The notes under the pieces were generated by a model. It was not told where the DNA came from. It saw only the letters and a program-made list of their open reading frames with translations, and searched no databases. Position numbers and translations under genes: made by a program. From contig JAHDVF020001325.1 in the NCBI GenBank assembly GCA_022606425.2, positions 1,426,001 to 1,490,000 of the forward strand: 64,000 nt of DNA. Reading direction: 5' to 3'. The stretch's first letter is position 1, and the number at the start of each line of letters is the position of its first letter. This DNA comes from Lepidostoma basale (Eukaryota > Arthropoda > Insecta > Trichoptera > Lepidostomatidae). Of the stretch, positions 40,915 through 50,985 are shown piece by piece.

Positions 40915-41245
40915 AAAGAGTCCATCGTTTTGCCCGAAACACTATGATACTTTAACATTATTACTGTTAAAATTTAAAACATTGTTGTAATATCACAATT
41001 TCTTTTTATTCACTGACAGTGTCGCGACAACTGTTTCGCCAACCGATGCTGGCATCATCAGGTGTTACAATAAACTCCTGATGATTTACTAATTTGATTT
41101 GATTTGATTCCTGATGGTTTATTGGAACACCTGATGATGACAACATTGGTAGGCGAAATAGCTGTCGCGACACTCTCAGTGAATAAAAAGAAATTGTGAT
41201 ATTGTAACAGTGTTTTAAATTTTAATAGTAATAATTTATTAATTG
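40915..41245. repeat. FB-2 fold-back repeat (both arms)
   Basis: Outer modules TGCCCGAAACACTATGATAC (40939) and ATTACTGTTAAAATTTAAAA on the left, AACAGTGTTTTAAATTTTAA on the right. Inner arms: ACAGTGTCGCGACAACTG and TTTCGCCAACCGATGC (left), GGCGAAATAGCTGTCGCG (right). The centre carries (TTTGA)3 at 41091-41107, the same word as the L-G tail. Confidence 0.75.
41015..41070 (-). ncRNA. Hammerhead-like motif (FB-2) with closed 5-bp helix III
   Basis: On the minus strand: CTGATGA (41061-41055), extra T, stem II GCCAGC/GTTGGC (five Watson-Crick pairs and one G-U) with an ATCG loop, GAAA (41037-41034), then CAGT, a self-complementary TGTCGCGACA loop region, ACTGT and C. ACAGT pairs with ACTGT over 5 bp, giving a normal looped helix III and a GTC cleavage triplet. 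Stem I is poor (GTG/CAC only with a one-base offset). Confidence 0.5.
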
Positions 41246-41800
41246 GTTTTATAAACAAATTCAATTATTCATAATATATTAACATAATAGCCAAAAATAC
41301 AAACTGTTCGTTTTAAGAAAACCTGCCAAGAACTTAAATATGGAACAATTTTTGAAACCTATATCGAAAATTGAAAAAAGTATTTGACGTTTCATGCAAA
41401 AAATAAATGTAAATAAAATTGCTATGATGGTTCTTAGACTTAAAAAATATGTATTATTTTGTTAGCACACAATGAAATATTATTAAAAATTTAAGATAAG
41501 TCCTGGTACCATCCTTTATGGATGGGTGAGAAGCACGGAACTGTTAGAAAAAGGTTGAGAGAAGAATAAATGCGGTAGAGATGAGATCCCTTAGACGAAA
41601 GTGTCGTAAATCGTAGTACGACAGAATTTAAAATAATAATATCTACCTGTGTTTTGTTGTTAATATATTAAATATTTCTATGTAATCGAATCAATCTCGA
41701 GTTTAAGAGTGCTGTTCGAAAGCAATAAATGAATTATTTTCGGTAAAACGTAATAACTAGTAAAACGAAGTGCTTAACGATATCAAAAGAGCCTCTCAGA
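41246..41800. other. AT-rich stretch with an L-A scrap
   Basis: 41505-41630 (+) is an L-A remnant (YGWVRSTELLEKG-like, then AATAAATGCGGTAGAGATGA and GATCCCTTAGACGAAAG). The rest is AT-rich and unassigned. Confidence 0.5.
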
Positions 41801-41804
41801 TTCA

Positions 41805-42118
41805 ATTCAATTCAATTTATTTTAAAATCATAAACATTACAGTATTAAACCAAGGCGCTTATGACTATACAGGTAGATAAAAAAAAAAAATTTAAACAGT
41901 AAATACAATAAAGAAATTTAAAAATAGACAAAAACACAAAAAAACACCAGATAATTAAAAAATAAAGACCAAATAAATAATTAGAAACAATAAGAAGAAC
42001 AACACATTATTTAAGAGATAGATGTTTTCTGAGGGAAGCCTCACTATCGTGAAAGATGTCCACATCCGAAGAGATGCGGTTTAGAAGGATTATTGCCCTG
42101 CCCACGGGCATAACCAGA
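41805..42118 (-). mobile_element. LINE 3' fragment, family L-G
   Basis: Starts on plus with ATTCAATTCAATTCAATTTA, the tail analogue of AATCAAATCAAATC at 14045. It ends with GATGTCCACATCCGAAGAG and ATTGCCCTGCCCACGGGCAT, matching 30860-30915. A family L-F element begins at once. Confidence 0.65.
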
Positions 42119-42712
42119 TGTAAAATGATCATCGATAACACACCCATTGAGCAAGCTATCCAATTCATTTACCTAGGTATAGAGATCGGTAGCTACAGTA
42201 ACCTATATGACGAGGTGCGAGCACAAACCAACAAAGCGACAGCCGTGGCTGGCTGCTTGCGCGACACCATGTGGAGGAACAAATACATGCCAACCGAAAG
42301 TAAAGTCAAGATATACAAGGCATGCGTCCGCCCCATCATGACGTATATCATAAAGGTCAGAGCCGATACCGATAGAAATAAGAACCTTCTTAGAGTAGCA
42401 GAAATGCGAACCCTGCGCTCCATCGCAGGCAAAACCCTCAGAGATCGGATCAAAAATAAAACGATAAGGTCTGTTTGTGGTGTTTAGGATATAGTGAGAT
42501 GGGGAAGAAGCAGAATGCGCTTTTGGGGAGACCACGTGGACCGCATGGAGAATACAAGAATTGCAAAAATTTGTTAAAGATGAAAACCCAAGCAGCAAGA
42601 GATTACCAGGAAGGCCGCCGAAAAGATGGAGGGATGGCTGGACATCATCATCCCAGGACAGCCCACCGTCACAAATAGGTCATATGACCTAAACTAAGAG
42701 TAAGGAGAAGAA
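42119..42712 (+). mobile_element. LINE 3' end, family L-F (longest)
   Basis: A 143-residue frame (42056-42487, of which the part from ~42119 is L-F) reads KMIIDNTPIEQAIQFIYLGI, VRAQTNKATAVAGCLRDTMW, KVKIYKACVRPIMTYIIKVR and VAEMRTLRSIAGKTLRDRI. After a stop comes DIVRWGRSRMRFWGDHVDRM, a decayed PPKRWRDGW and a GAAGAAG tail at 42705. This is the post-RT thumb-like region of a LINE, without the RT box. Confidence 0.8.
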
Positions 42713-42960
42713 GAAAACATATTTTCAAAACAGGAACAATTTTTACTGTGGAGTTTTGAAACATATTTTGCATTATACAAATCATATTTTCTTTAGCAAA
42801 TTGGCATGGTACTAAAAGAAAATATCGCCTTCATTTTATGCGAGTCCTTGAATATTTGAACAGAGTATATACTGGAATGTATATTCTCGTAAGTATTTAC
42901 TTGCTCGTATTAGATTATTTAAACCCTTGTAAGTCCGGTTCACACGTTTAAACAAATAAT
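42713..42960. other. Unassigned AT-rich stretch
   Basis: Nothing recognised. Confidence 0.35.
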
Positions 42961-42964
42961 GTCA

Positions 42965-43480
42965 TCTACCGGACGTGAGTAGTCGGAGAAATCGACGAGC
43001 ATGCATGACACGACGTGTGAATGCATGACACGACATGTGAAGCGTGAGAAGTATACCAGGAAAGAAAAATGTAGCAGTCCATTATTTACTCCTTCGGCGA
43101 GACGGCATAATGGATGTATTGCACCACTGTTCTTTCTCGATATATTACTTCAACATTCTCTATATTAGTAGATAGTGTCATGCATGTTTATTAATTCTTT
43201 TGATTTCTTTTATGGACACATTTTCGTAATTAATTGATGTGGACATGACAAAGTTTGCTTGACCTTCCATGACTTTTATTACTGTTCACATTGCTAAAAC
43301 CATCATCTCTAATTATTCATTCTACATATCTTTTATAATGGCCCATTTTTTAATTTAAAAGGGACTCGATTATCTGACTATTTTTTCAAAAGTCCTTCTG
43401 TATTCTTTCACAAGATAGAAGAATAAAAGATCGTCTTTACCGCATCTATTCTATTTTTATATTTCATTATCAGCTCTAAG
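42965..43480. mobile_element. Two old L-A remnants, head-to-head
   Basis: 42965-43110 (+): CGTGAGTAGTCGGAGAAATC, GAGCATGCATGACACGAC, with an internal duplication of GAATGCATGACACGAC, then TTCGGCGAGACGGC. 43115-43480 (-): GCACCACTGTTCTTTC, AGTGTCATGCATG and a decayed body. The two 3' ends meet near 43112. Confidence 0.55.
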
Positions 43481-43494
43481 CATTACTTTTTAAT

Positions 43495-43704
43495 TGTTTC
43501 TTGAACAATGATGTAAAGCTCCATATTAAATAATTAATACGAATGAAAACGTCCGTTTTCTAGAAGTTTTATTATATTTTATGGGAATGACATGTTTTGC
43601 CCTTCTAAGGCATAATCAAATGTTTTGTTTTAACATTTGATAATGTCTTAGAAGGGCGAAATATGTCATTCCCATAAAATATTACAAAACTTCTAGAAAA
43701 CTGA
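43495..43704. repeat. FB-1 fold-back (reference copy), interrupted by LINE
   Basis: The most regular FB-1: left arm TTGTTTCTTGAACAATGATG, AATACGAATGAAAACGTCCG, TTTTCTAGAAGTTTTATTAT, ATGGGAATGACATGTTTTGC, CCTTCTAAGGCATAATCAAA; right arm the mirror, ending TTCTAGAAAACTGA before the LINE and resuming at 44076. Core on plus: TTGATAA, T, GTCTT/AGGGC, GAAA. TTGATAA differs from CTGATGA by two transitions in all FB-1 copies here. Confidence 0.8.
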
Positions 43705-44065
43705 CTTAAAAAAAAGTGAATGCGGTGCGAATGATGGTGTTATGAACAAAATAATGAAAGGATCATTAAGATGGTGTGGACATATGGAAATAATAAATGA
43801 AGAAAGAATGGTTAAAAAATCTTATGTAAACGATGTAAATGGAACCAGAAATAAAGGAAGACCAATGAAAACGTGGCTCGATCAAATAAATCAAATATTG
43901 AATGTCGGCCATGTGAGGAGTCAGAGAAATCGACGCGCGTGCATGCCACGATGTATGAATGTTGAGAAAGCGAGAGAAATTTGTCATGAATGAAAAGTGT
44001 GTCGGTCCATTCTTTCTGCCTACCCTTTCGGGGAGACGGCGTGATGGTAAGTTAGTAATTTAGTT
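43705..44065 (+). mobile_element. LINE family L-A nested in FB-1, ~10-bp target duplication
   Basis: An 83-residue frame (43742-43993) reads MNKIMKGSLRWCGHMEIINE, ERMVKKSYVNDVNGTRNKGR, PMKTWLDQINQILNVGHVRS and RACMPRCMNVEKAREICHE. The tail is GTAAGTTAGTAATTTAGTT. AGAAAACTGA occurs at 43695-43704 and 44066-44075, and the FB-1 arm continues past it. Confidence 0.85.
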
Positions 44066-44109
44066 AGAAAACTGATGTTTTCATTCGTATTAATTATCTT
44101 AGCATTTCG

Positions 44110-45195
44110 TTAAGGATTAGCAATATACCATAATCATGTATACATATAATAATGCGATATTATTTAAGTACAACGACACAAAAAAAACATATCCCTGATT
44201 AAAATCCAGTGTTTTACACTTTTGTGTGAAACACGAAATTTTGTATGAAGCACTTAATTTTATGTGTGGCATTATTTATAAAAATATAAAAACCTTGTTT
44301 TACTTGTTTTTTCAACATTTAATTTTTGTTATATCAAATTAATCGTTTTCGCTACCGCCAGAGCTTTGTCAGGGTTACAAAACATAGGTCAGATTGTTTT
44401 GTAACTCTGAAGAAGCTCAAAAAAGTGCTCTCGAAAAAAGTGCTGAAAAAACAAGCAGAAAAGTGTTTTTAATGATATTAAATTTATCATAAAAAAATTC
44501 TTGTAGAAACTATTCATAATTCATATATGTGCTTTTACAAAAAGTTTATGTTTGAAGGTCTGACTCGTACGGAGAAATATATTCCGTTATGCTCACATTA
44601 AACACCACGCGTGTTAGTTAAATTATAGTAAAATTATTATTATAAAAGCTTATGAACATTTTGTTTTTTTGGTTAACATGGCAATGGGTTCTCCAGGGGT
44701 TGAAAAGAAACAAAGCATCTACATAAGATGAATTATGTAAGGGCTTCCATATAAAAAATTACCCTTACGTAATAAACAGTAACATATCGTCGTAAAAAGT
44801 TAGCGAATGAAATTTTCATACAAGGCAAAACTATTGCAAAAATACAGGAAACGTAAAATTAGTATTTTACTGTTATAAGGATCGTAACTCGTAACAAAAC
44901 GCTTGGAAGGCAAGATGAAAAAATTAGATATCTCTTTAAATACATCTGACTCGCATTTCTGAGTGTCATGAAAATAAGAGAGATGGTAGCCGAAATAAAA
45001 GAATCGTTATAAGGGACGTTTTATTACGCTGTATTAATTACGAAAGCCTATTCGCATTTAATGTAATTTATTTCATTTTTATTGTAAACAATGAAGCTTA
45101 GTCTGAAGAATTAAAGGATGCTTTGAAAAGTTTCTAATGCAGTTATATCAAAAATGTTTTTAACAAAATAAAATCCAAATGAAGACATAAAAAAT
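44110..45195. other. AT-rich stretch containing an FB-6 copy
   Basis: 44285-44480 is FB-6: TTTTCGCTACCGCCAGAGCT, TTGTCAGGGTTACAAAAC on the left and TTTTGTAACTCTGAAGAAGC on the right. On the minus strand the core is CTGACAA, A, GCT/AGC, GAAA. The remaining ~700 bases have no recognised content. Confidence 0.5.
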
Positions 45196-45199
45196 AAAA

Positions 45200-45835
45200 A
45201 CTAGCTAACAATCACGCCATTTCCCTGGAGGGGTAGGCAGAGAGGATGGATCGCCACACTGGCCTGTCCTGGCATACCTCTCGGGCTTTCTCTACATTCA
45301 TACATCGTACCATGCACGCACGTCGATTATTCCGACTTCGAATGTGGCCGCCTTTTAGTAATTAATGAATTTGGTCATGCCATGTTTTCCTCGGTCGTCC
45401 TCGGCATCTATTCCTACTCACGCTGCTTGTGTACAACTTTTTAACCATTCTACTCTCATCCATTCGTTCCAAATGTCCGAACCATCTCAGGGATCCTTTT
45501 TTAATTTTATTCATGATGCAGTCATCTGCCTTACATTTCTTTCTTATTTCATCGTTCGGTATTCTATCATACAACGTTTTCCCGCACATTCTTCTTAGTG
45601 ATCTCATTTCTAAGGCGTTTATCCTGCTTTCATCCATCTTTTGCCAGCTCCAAGCTTCACTTCTACACATGAGGGTTGGCTCTAGAAGTTCATTGTGTAC
45701 TGCCATCTTTGCTTGTGTGGATATATTTCTATTTGCAGTAATGACTTTGAGTGCGCCATTTATTTTATTCCCAGCATAAACCCTCCTTTCGATGTCTTTC
45801 TCCATTTTTCCGTTTCTTGTAAACATGTTTCCCAG
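45200..45835 (-). mobile_element. LINE 3' end, family L-A subfamily 2
   Basis: A 154-residue frame (45826-45362) reads MFTRNGKMEKDIERRVYAGN, KINGALKVITANRNISTQAK, CRSEAWSWQKMDESRINALE, KADDCIMNKIKKGSLRWFGH and CRGRPRKTWHDQI before a premature stop. The 3' end at 45205-45360 is complete, but with no GTTA tail (CTAGCTAACAATCACG). It serves as the unoccupied-site reference for the L-B insertion at 38639. Confidence 0.85.
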
Positions 45836-45889
45836 ATACGTAAATTTAAATTCATTAACTGTAACTTGTAATGATACGTAATTTCAGTA

Positions 45890-46070
45890 ACATAAAGCTA
45901 TAGTATTTGTATCTAAACCACTTTATTTGGTAACACCAACCAGTTTCGATCCCGCCGGAGCTTCGTCAGCTTGTAAACTAGTAAGTACTCTCTCACCCTA
46001 AGGAACCGGTTGGTGTTACCAAATAAATTGGTTTAGATACAAATACTAAAAGTGTGTTATTATTTAATTT
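45890..46070. repeat. FB-6 fold-back repeat
   Basis: Outer arms TATTTGTATCTAAACCAC and TTTATTTGGTAACACCAACC mirror GGTTGGTGTTACCAAATAAA and TGGTTTAGATACAAATAC. Core on the minus strand: CTGACGA (45969-45963), A, GCTCC/GGGATC (one mismatch), GAAA (45947-45944), ACTGGT, T. The right arm has lost its core box. Confidence 0.7.
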
Positions 46071-46460
46071 AATAATGTCACACCACAAATTAGGTGCTTC
46101 ATACAAAAGTTAGCAACTTAACAATTTACATGTACATAACCTAATAATGAAAAACGTTTACTCGTGAATTAAAGCACTGTTATTTCCACTCTGGATATAT
46201 ATCGTTCTCTTAAAACCTTCGAAACTTGTCGACAAAACTAAGATAAAAGTAGAAAAATCAATATTCATAAATATTATGTATGATACAATAAAAAAGAGGA
46301 TATTAAATTAAGTAAATGGCTTAGAATTATGCATATTAATGAATTATGCAAAGTAAATATGTCTTAAAGTATTGATGGTTCAGGTATTTTATTAAACTCC
46401 ATTATTAATTTATAAAAGTAAACACGATTATGAAGGGGATTTACATGGACTTAACTTATA
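46071..46460. other. AT-rich stretch, FB-8 scrap
   Basis: 46205-46240 (AAAACCTTCGAAACTTGTCG) is a scrap of FB-8. Otherwise nothing recognised. Confidence 0.35.
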
Positions 46461-46464
46461 TATG

Positions 46465-46985
46465 TATTGTTTCTTGAACAATGATGTAAAACTCCATATT
46501 AAATAATAAATACGAATGAATGAAATCAAATGTCATTTGATAATGCCTTAGAAGGGCGAAACATGTCATTCCCATTAAATATAATAAAACTTCTAGAAAA
46601 CTGACGTTTTCATTCGTATTAATTATTCAATTTATATAAATTATGTTAAGTTATTGATAATGCCCTCGCAAGTCGAAACAAATTTGTCACTGTTCATATA
46701 ATTTATATAAATTAAATCTAAGTAAAACCACTAAACAATCGTGTTTCTCATTATAAATTAATGACTATAACGTGTTATAATAATAATGAATACGCATATT
46801 AACGTATATTCTCTAGAAGTTATATTATAATCTATGGAAACTACATGTTTCGACTTTTTAAGGCAGTATCACCTTTGATAATGTAAGGCGAAACATATAA
46901 TTGCCATAAATTATAATGAAACTGCTAGAAAACGTTTTCATTCGTATAAATTCTTTAATATGGTGTTTTATATCATTGCTCAAGA
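46465..46985. repeat. FB-1 copies (two plus a subfamily scrap)
   Basis: 46468-46630: the left arm is shortened and the right arm complete, with TTTGATAATGCCTTAGAAGG and GCGAAACATGTCATTCCC. 46660-46700: subfamily with CGCAAGTCGAAACAAATTTG. 46770-46985: both arms, ACTACATGTTTCGACTTTTT and GTAAGGCGAAACATATAATT, ending CAAGAAACAATAAAT. Confidence 0.7.
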
Positions 46986-47439
46986 AACAATAAATATGTG
47001 AAAATAGATGTGAATTATTGTACAATCGATTAAAATCAATGTAATTTCTAATTGGTAAGATCTCATACAGCTCGCAAACTGTTATTTTCATCTCTAAACT
47101 TTTCGTGATGCAGATATTAAATATACGAAAACATTTTCATAACGCCTTATTGCTTATGCGAGTCTATTGAATATGTATGAACATTATATTCAAATTACGT
47201 TGCGGAAATGGAAGACTATTCCTTGAAGATCCTGTCAGAAATTTTCGTCCCTATTATTAGTAAAGTTCAAATGAAAAAGGGCCTTTAATGTCTCTTTAAT
47301 TTCCGGCAACAAGACGAGAGGCCACTGTCGTCACCAAAAGATAAAATTTTATTGATTTTCTGAAGTTTTATTATCCATTATCGGTAATGATGGATAATAC
47401 CATATTAATGGTATAACTATATATGTCCAGCTATCCGAA
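46986..47439. other. Single-copy stretch
   Basis: 47140-47350 is moderately mixed (CCGGCAACAAGACGAGAGGC). Nothing else. Confidence 0.3.
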
Positions 47440-47945
47440 AATACTTAGATGGCAGTGCATAATGGTGTTTTTGTACCGATCCTTATCTAAGTGAATCATG
47501 GAACTGACTGAAAAAAAAGAATGAAAGTAGAATAAATGCAGTTGCAATGAAATATCTTAGATGAATGGTGTCAAATGCAAATGTATGTTAATAAGAAAGT
47601 GCGGTGGGAATGAAAGTGATATAATGAAAATAAATTAAACGATCGATGGTTTCGATACACGACAAAGGACAATGAAGAAATAACGGTGTAGATGTATACG
47701 AGTATACCATATTAATGACGTAAACGGAACCAGTAAAATATAAATACCGAGAAAAACGTGACACGATAAAAAAAATCAAATATTAAATGTCGGCTACGTG
47801 AGAAGTCAAAGAAATCGACGTTTTTGAATCACACGATGTATGAATATTGAGAAATCGAGAGAAGTATGTCAGGAAAGATCAGTGTGGCGGTCTATTATTT
47901 TCTGTCTATCGTCTATATACGGTGTGATGATTAGTAAGTTAGTCA
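47440..47945 (+). mobile_element. LINE 3' end, family L-A (old)
   Basis: It can be followed by eye from GGCAGTGCATAATGGTGT through GTAGAATAAATGCAGTTGC and AGTGCGGTGGGAATGA to ATGTATGAATATTGAG and GTGTGGCGGTC, then GATTAGTAAGTTAG. All frames are broken, so it is among the oldest copies. Confidence 0.65.
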
Positions 47946-48369
47946 TTGTATTTAAGTACAATATGTTATAGTAAGAATTTGAAGTACCATACATAAATTC
48001 ATAAGTTTGAAACTTTGTCTAATAATAACATGTATAAGGATTACCTATATGTTGAAAATCTATTATAAATAGTCGTCAAAAAAGTGAAAAACTATTTCCC
48101 GGAATTCATTATGCAATCCGCCTACTTCAAGGCCTCTTTTCAGGATAACGAGTGGGCGACTATCGTAGAGAAGTAGTATTGGTCACCCTGCACGTGACGT
48201 GGTTGTACAAGGAGGGGAACCTGCAGCCGTCTCATTAGGGGTAGGGGAAGGTGGGAAAGCCCAGACCGTCCCCTAGGACGTGGGTAGTGTCGGCAAGACG
48301 AGACTTTTTTTTTATTGAAATAGAGAAAGACAGTTTAAATCTTTGAATATGACGATTAAGATATAGTTT
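47946..48369. other. GC-rich patch in AT-rich DNA
   Basis: 48100-48305 stands out: TCAAGGCCTCTTTTCAGG, GTCACCCTGCACGTGACG, AGGGGAACCTGCAGCCG and CCCCTAGGACGTGGG. No frame or repeat match here. It resembles a retroelement UTR in composition, but this is a guess. Confidence 0.3.
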
Positions 48370-48610
48370 TTAGATATCCATTGTTTTGGCGGAAACACTT
48401 TGATATTTCAACATTATTAACTGTTTAATTGAAACACTGTTTTAATTGAACATTTACCAAGTACATGCTTTTAATACCTCCCAACTGGGGTAACCCGTTC
48501 TAGGGATATATCACAATTATATTACAATATCACAATTGATTGAATTGATACTTAATTTTGTCGCTAACCAATGTTAGCATCATCGGGTGTTACATTCAAC
48601 TGTCGAGACA
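48370..48610. repeat. FB-2 fold-back fragment with compensatory stem II
   Basis: Outer module TTTTGGCGGAAACACTTTG and TATTAACTGTTTAATTG; a foreign block ATTTACCAAGTACATGC at 48451, shared with 4269; then TGTCGCTAACCAATGTTAGC and ATCATCGGGTGTTAC. On the minus strand stem II is GCTAAC/GTTAGC: one C-G pair of the GCCAAC form has become U-A. GAAA has decayed to GACAA. Confidence 0.6.
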
Positions 48611-48671
48611 ATTTAATAGAAATTTAATCAATCGTGAAATTCAAATAGTTGTTATCAATAGTTGTCATAAT

Positions 48672-49018
<347 letters not shown>

Positions 49019-49082
49019 TTATAACCAACAATAAGATCAAGTATTGATGGTAGTGGTTTCTATTTTTTCTAAACTCCAAACA

Positions 49083-49175
49083 TAATTTTATTTTTATTTA
49101 TTTATTTATAAACATACAATAGATACATTGTATTCCCATGAGTAGAAAACTCATTATGGGACAGAAGGGATAAGT
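49083..49175 (-). mobile_element. LINE 3' UTR, family L-H related
   Basis: Read on the minus strand: CATAATGAGTTTTCTACTCA, TGGGAATACAATGTATC and an A/T-rich tail, paralleling 4866-4940. Confidence 0.55.
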
Positions 49176-49552
49176 TACATATAAAATAATTATGGACCTT
49201 TAAAAAACAGAAAAGGAAATTGACTTAAAACTAAAACATTTTACACTATGAACATTTTGTTGCTTTATACAATTATTTTACAAAGAGAAAATATGTGCAT
49301 ATAAACAAAATTAGAAACTTTAGATTAATCACTTTACACCCATTGAACTTATTATGTAAACGCGATTGTTTAATTGGTTTTACAGCTATTTTGATTAACA
49401 TATCAATCAATAAACAATTGCATTCATATTATTTAGATAAGGTATTACAATATTTATCAAAAATATAACATTATATTATATAATATAATACATTATTTAA
49501 AACTCTAAACAATGCATGCTACGTCCTCTGATAATTATTTTGAACTAAATTA
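49176..49552. other. AT-rich stretch, nothing recognised
   Basis: No feature supported. Confidence 0.4.
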
Positions 49553-49735
49553 TAACTAACTAACTAACCATCACGCTGTCTCGCCGATGGTGTAGGCAGT
49601 AATAATGAACCATCACACTGTTTATCCTTGATATGGTTTTATTGATTTTTAAACATGAATACAGCGTTTTATGCACGCTCGTCATTTCTGCGAATCCTCA
49701 CATGACCGACATTCGACTTTAGATGATTTATCAAA
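49553..49735 (-). mobile_element. LINE L-A terminus (old)
   Basis: AACTAACTAACTAACCATCACG, CTGTCTCGCCGATGG, then a decayed body with CATGAATACAGCG and TTTATGCACGCTCGTC. Confidence 0.65.
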
Positions 49736-50649
49736 ATTTAAAAAAAACATACAAGAATTGTTCTGTGTTTTAGAGTTTACGTTATTCCCCATATCATCAA
49801 TGTAAAAATATTAGAAATTTACAAATGAAGAAAGAAAAAGAAGGTATTTAAATAAATATCTTAAATATTGAAAACTTAAATTTTCTAAAGGATGGACCAT
49901 ATTTTATTTTACGGAAATTACATGTTTTATCATGTTTGGGTAGGTATATGTTATACTAATATACAAATGAATTTAAAAAAATGTAGCACATTTATTTTTT
50001 AAATTTTAAGTTCAAAATAAATATCTTATAAATTTGTTTTTTCGTGTTTCTTAAAAAACAGATTTGATTCTCTTTCTCATTTTTGGTTTTAGAAAATTTG
50101 TTCGTTTTATTTTTAAGTCTATATTTTTACTACTCTGGGAATTTTGTATCATGACTGTATATTTATACATTGTATATCATTACTTTGTCCGATAATAAAT
50201 CTACTCATGTGAATACAATAAAATGTATTCACGTATGTTTATAAACGAAACATTTGATTAGCATGAAATATAAGAAAAACATTTAGAAAAATTCAGGTTT
50301 CTCTTCTCAGACACGCAAAATCATCTTCAGATATTTTTCAATGCCATGCAAACAGCTTATTTTAGACATTTTTCGGAAATACAAAATAAATCTAATTTTT
50401 GTAACGTGAACTTTGCGAGTATCTTACCTTATAAATAATGTATTCGGGAATCAAACAAAATACAATCCTCGACAAAAAAAATGAAGCGAAGCAGGAGGTT
50501 GACGTAAAAAAGTACCTGAATAGCTAACATTACGTGAAGGGTAGATTCCCTACAGGGTTTACGGAAAAAACCTTTTCCAATAGTCTTAATTACACACACA
50601 TATATTGTTTTGAGTCAATTAAACAAATGGCTGATCATTTTATTTGTTT
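49736..50649. other. AT-rich stretch, FB-1 scrap
   Basis: 49865-49945 has TTGAAAACTTAAATTTTCTA and ACGGAAATTACATG, a decayed FB-1 arm. The rest is AT-rich. Confidence 0.35.
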
Positions 50650-50985
50650 TTCATCACGCCGTTTCAAGGGGTAGACAAAGAGAATGGACCGCCACATTAC
50701 TTTATCCTTACACACTTTTCTAGTTTCCTCTAGATTCATACAACGAGTCATATACATACGCACGTCGATTTTTTCGACATCTAACAAGAAACGTCTCTTT
50801 TCTAGAAGCTTTCTTATATTTTATGTTTATTATAGTTTATGTGAGTCTAAGGTATTACAAAATGTGCATTTGATAATGCCTTTTTAATTAAATTGTCAGG
50901 CAAAACATGTCATTCACATAAAACATAATAAATCTTCTAGAAAACAGACAATTTGATTCGTATTAATTATTTAATGATAATTATT
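50650..50985. repeat. L-A terminus followed by FB-1
   Basis: 50650-50790 (-) is an L-A 3' end (CATCACGCCGTTTCAAGGGG and a TATACATACGCACGTCG segment) without a GTTA tail. 50790-50985 is FB-1 with an internal insertion in stem II (GATAATGCCTTTTTAATTAA, then GTCAGGCAAAAC). Confidence 0.6.

Noticed and set aside
41015..41160. A classical type I hammerhead formed in cis using the opposite arm as stem III
   Set aside because: The opposite arm supplies the needed complement trivially because the element is a palindrome, and forming it would compete with the full DNA/RNA hairpin. This pairing is not independent evidence.
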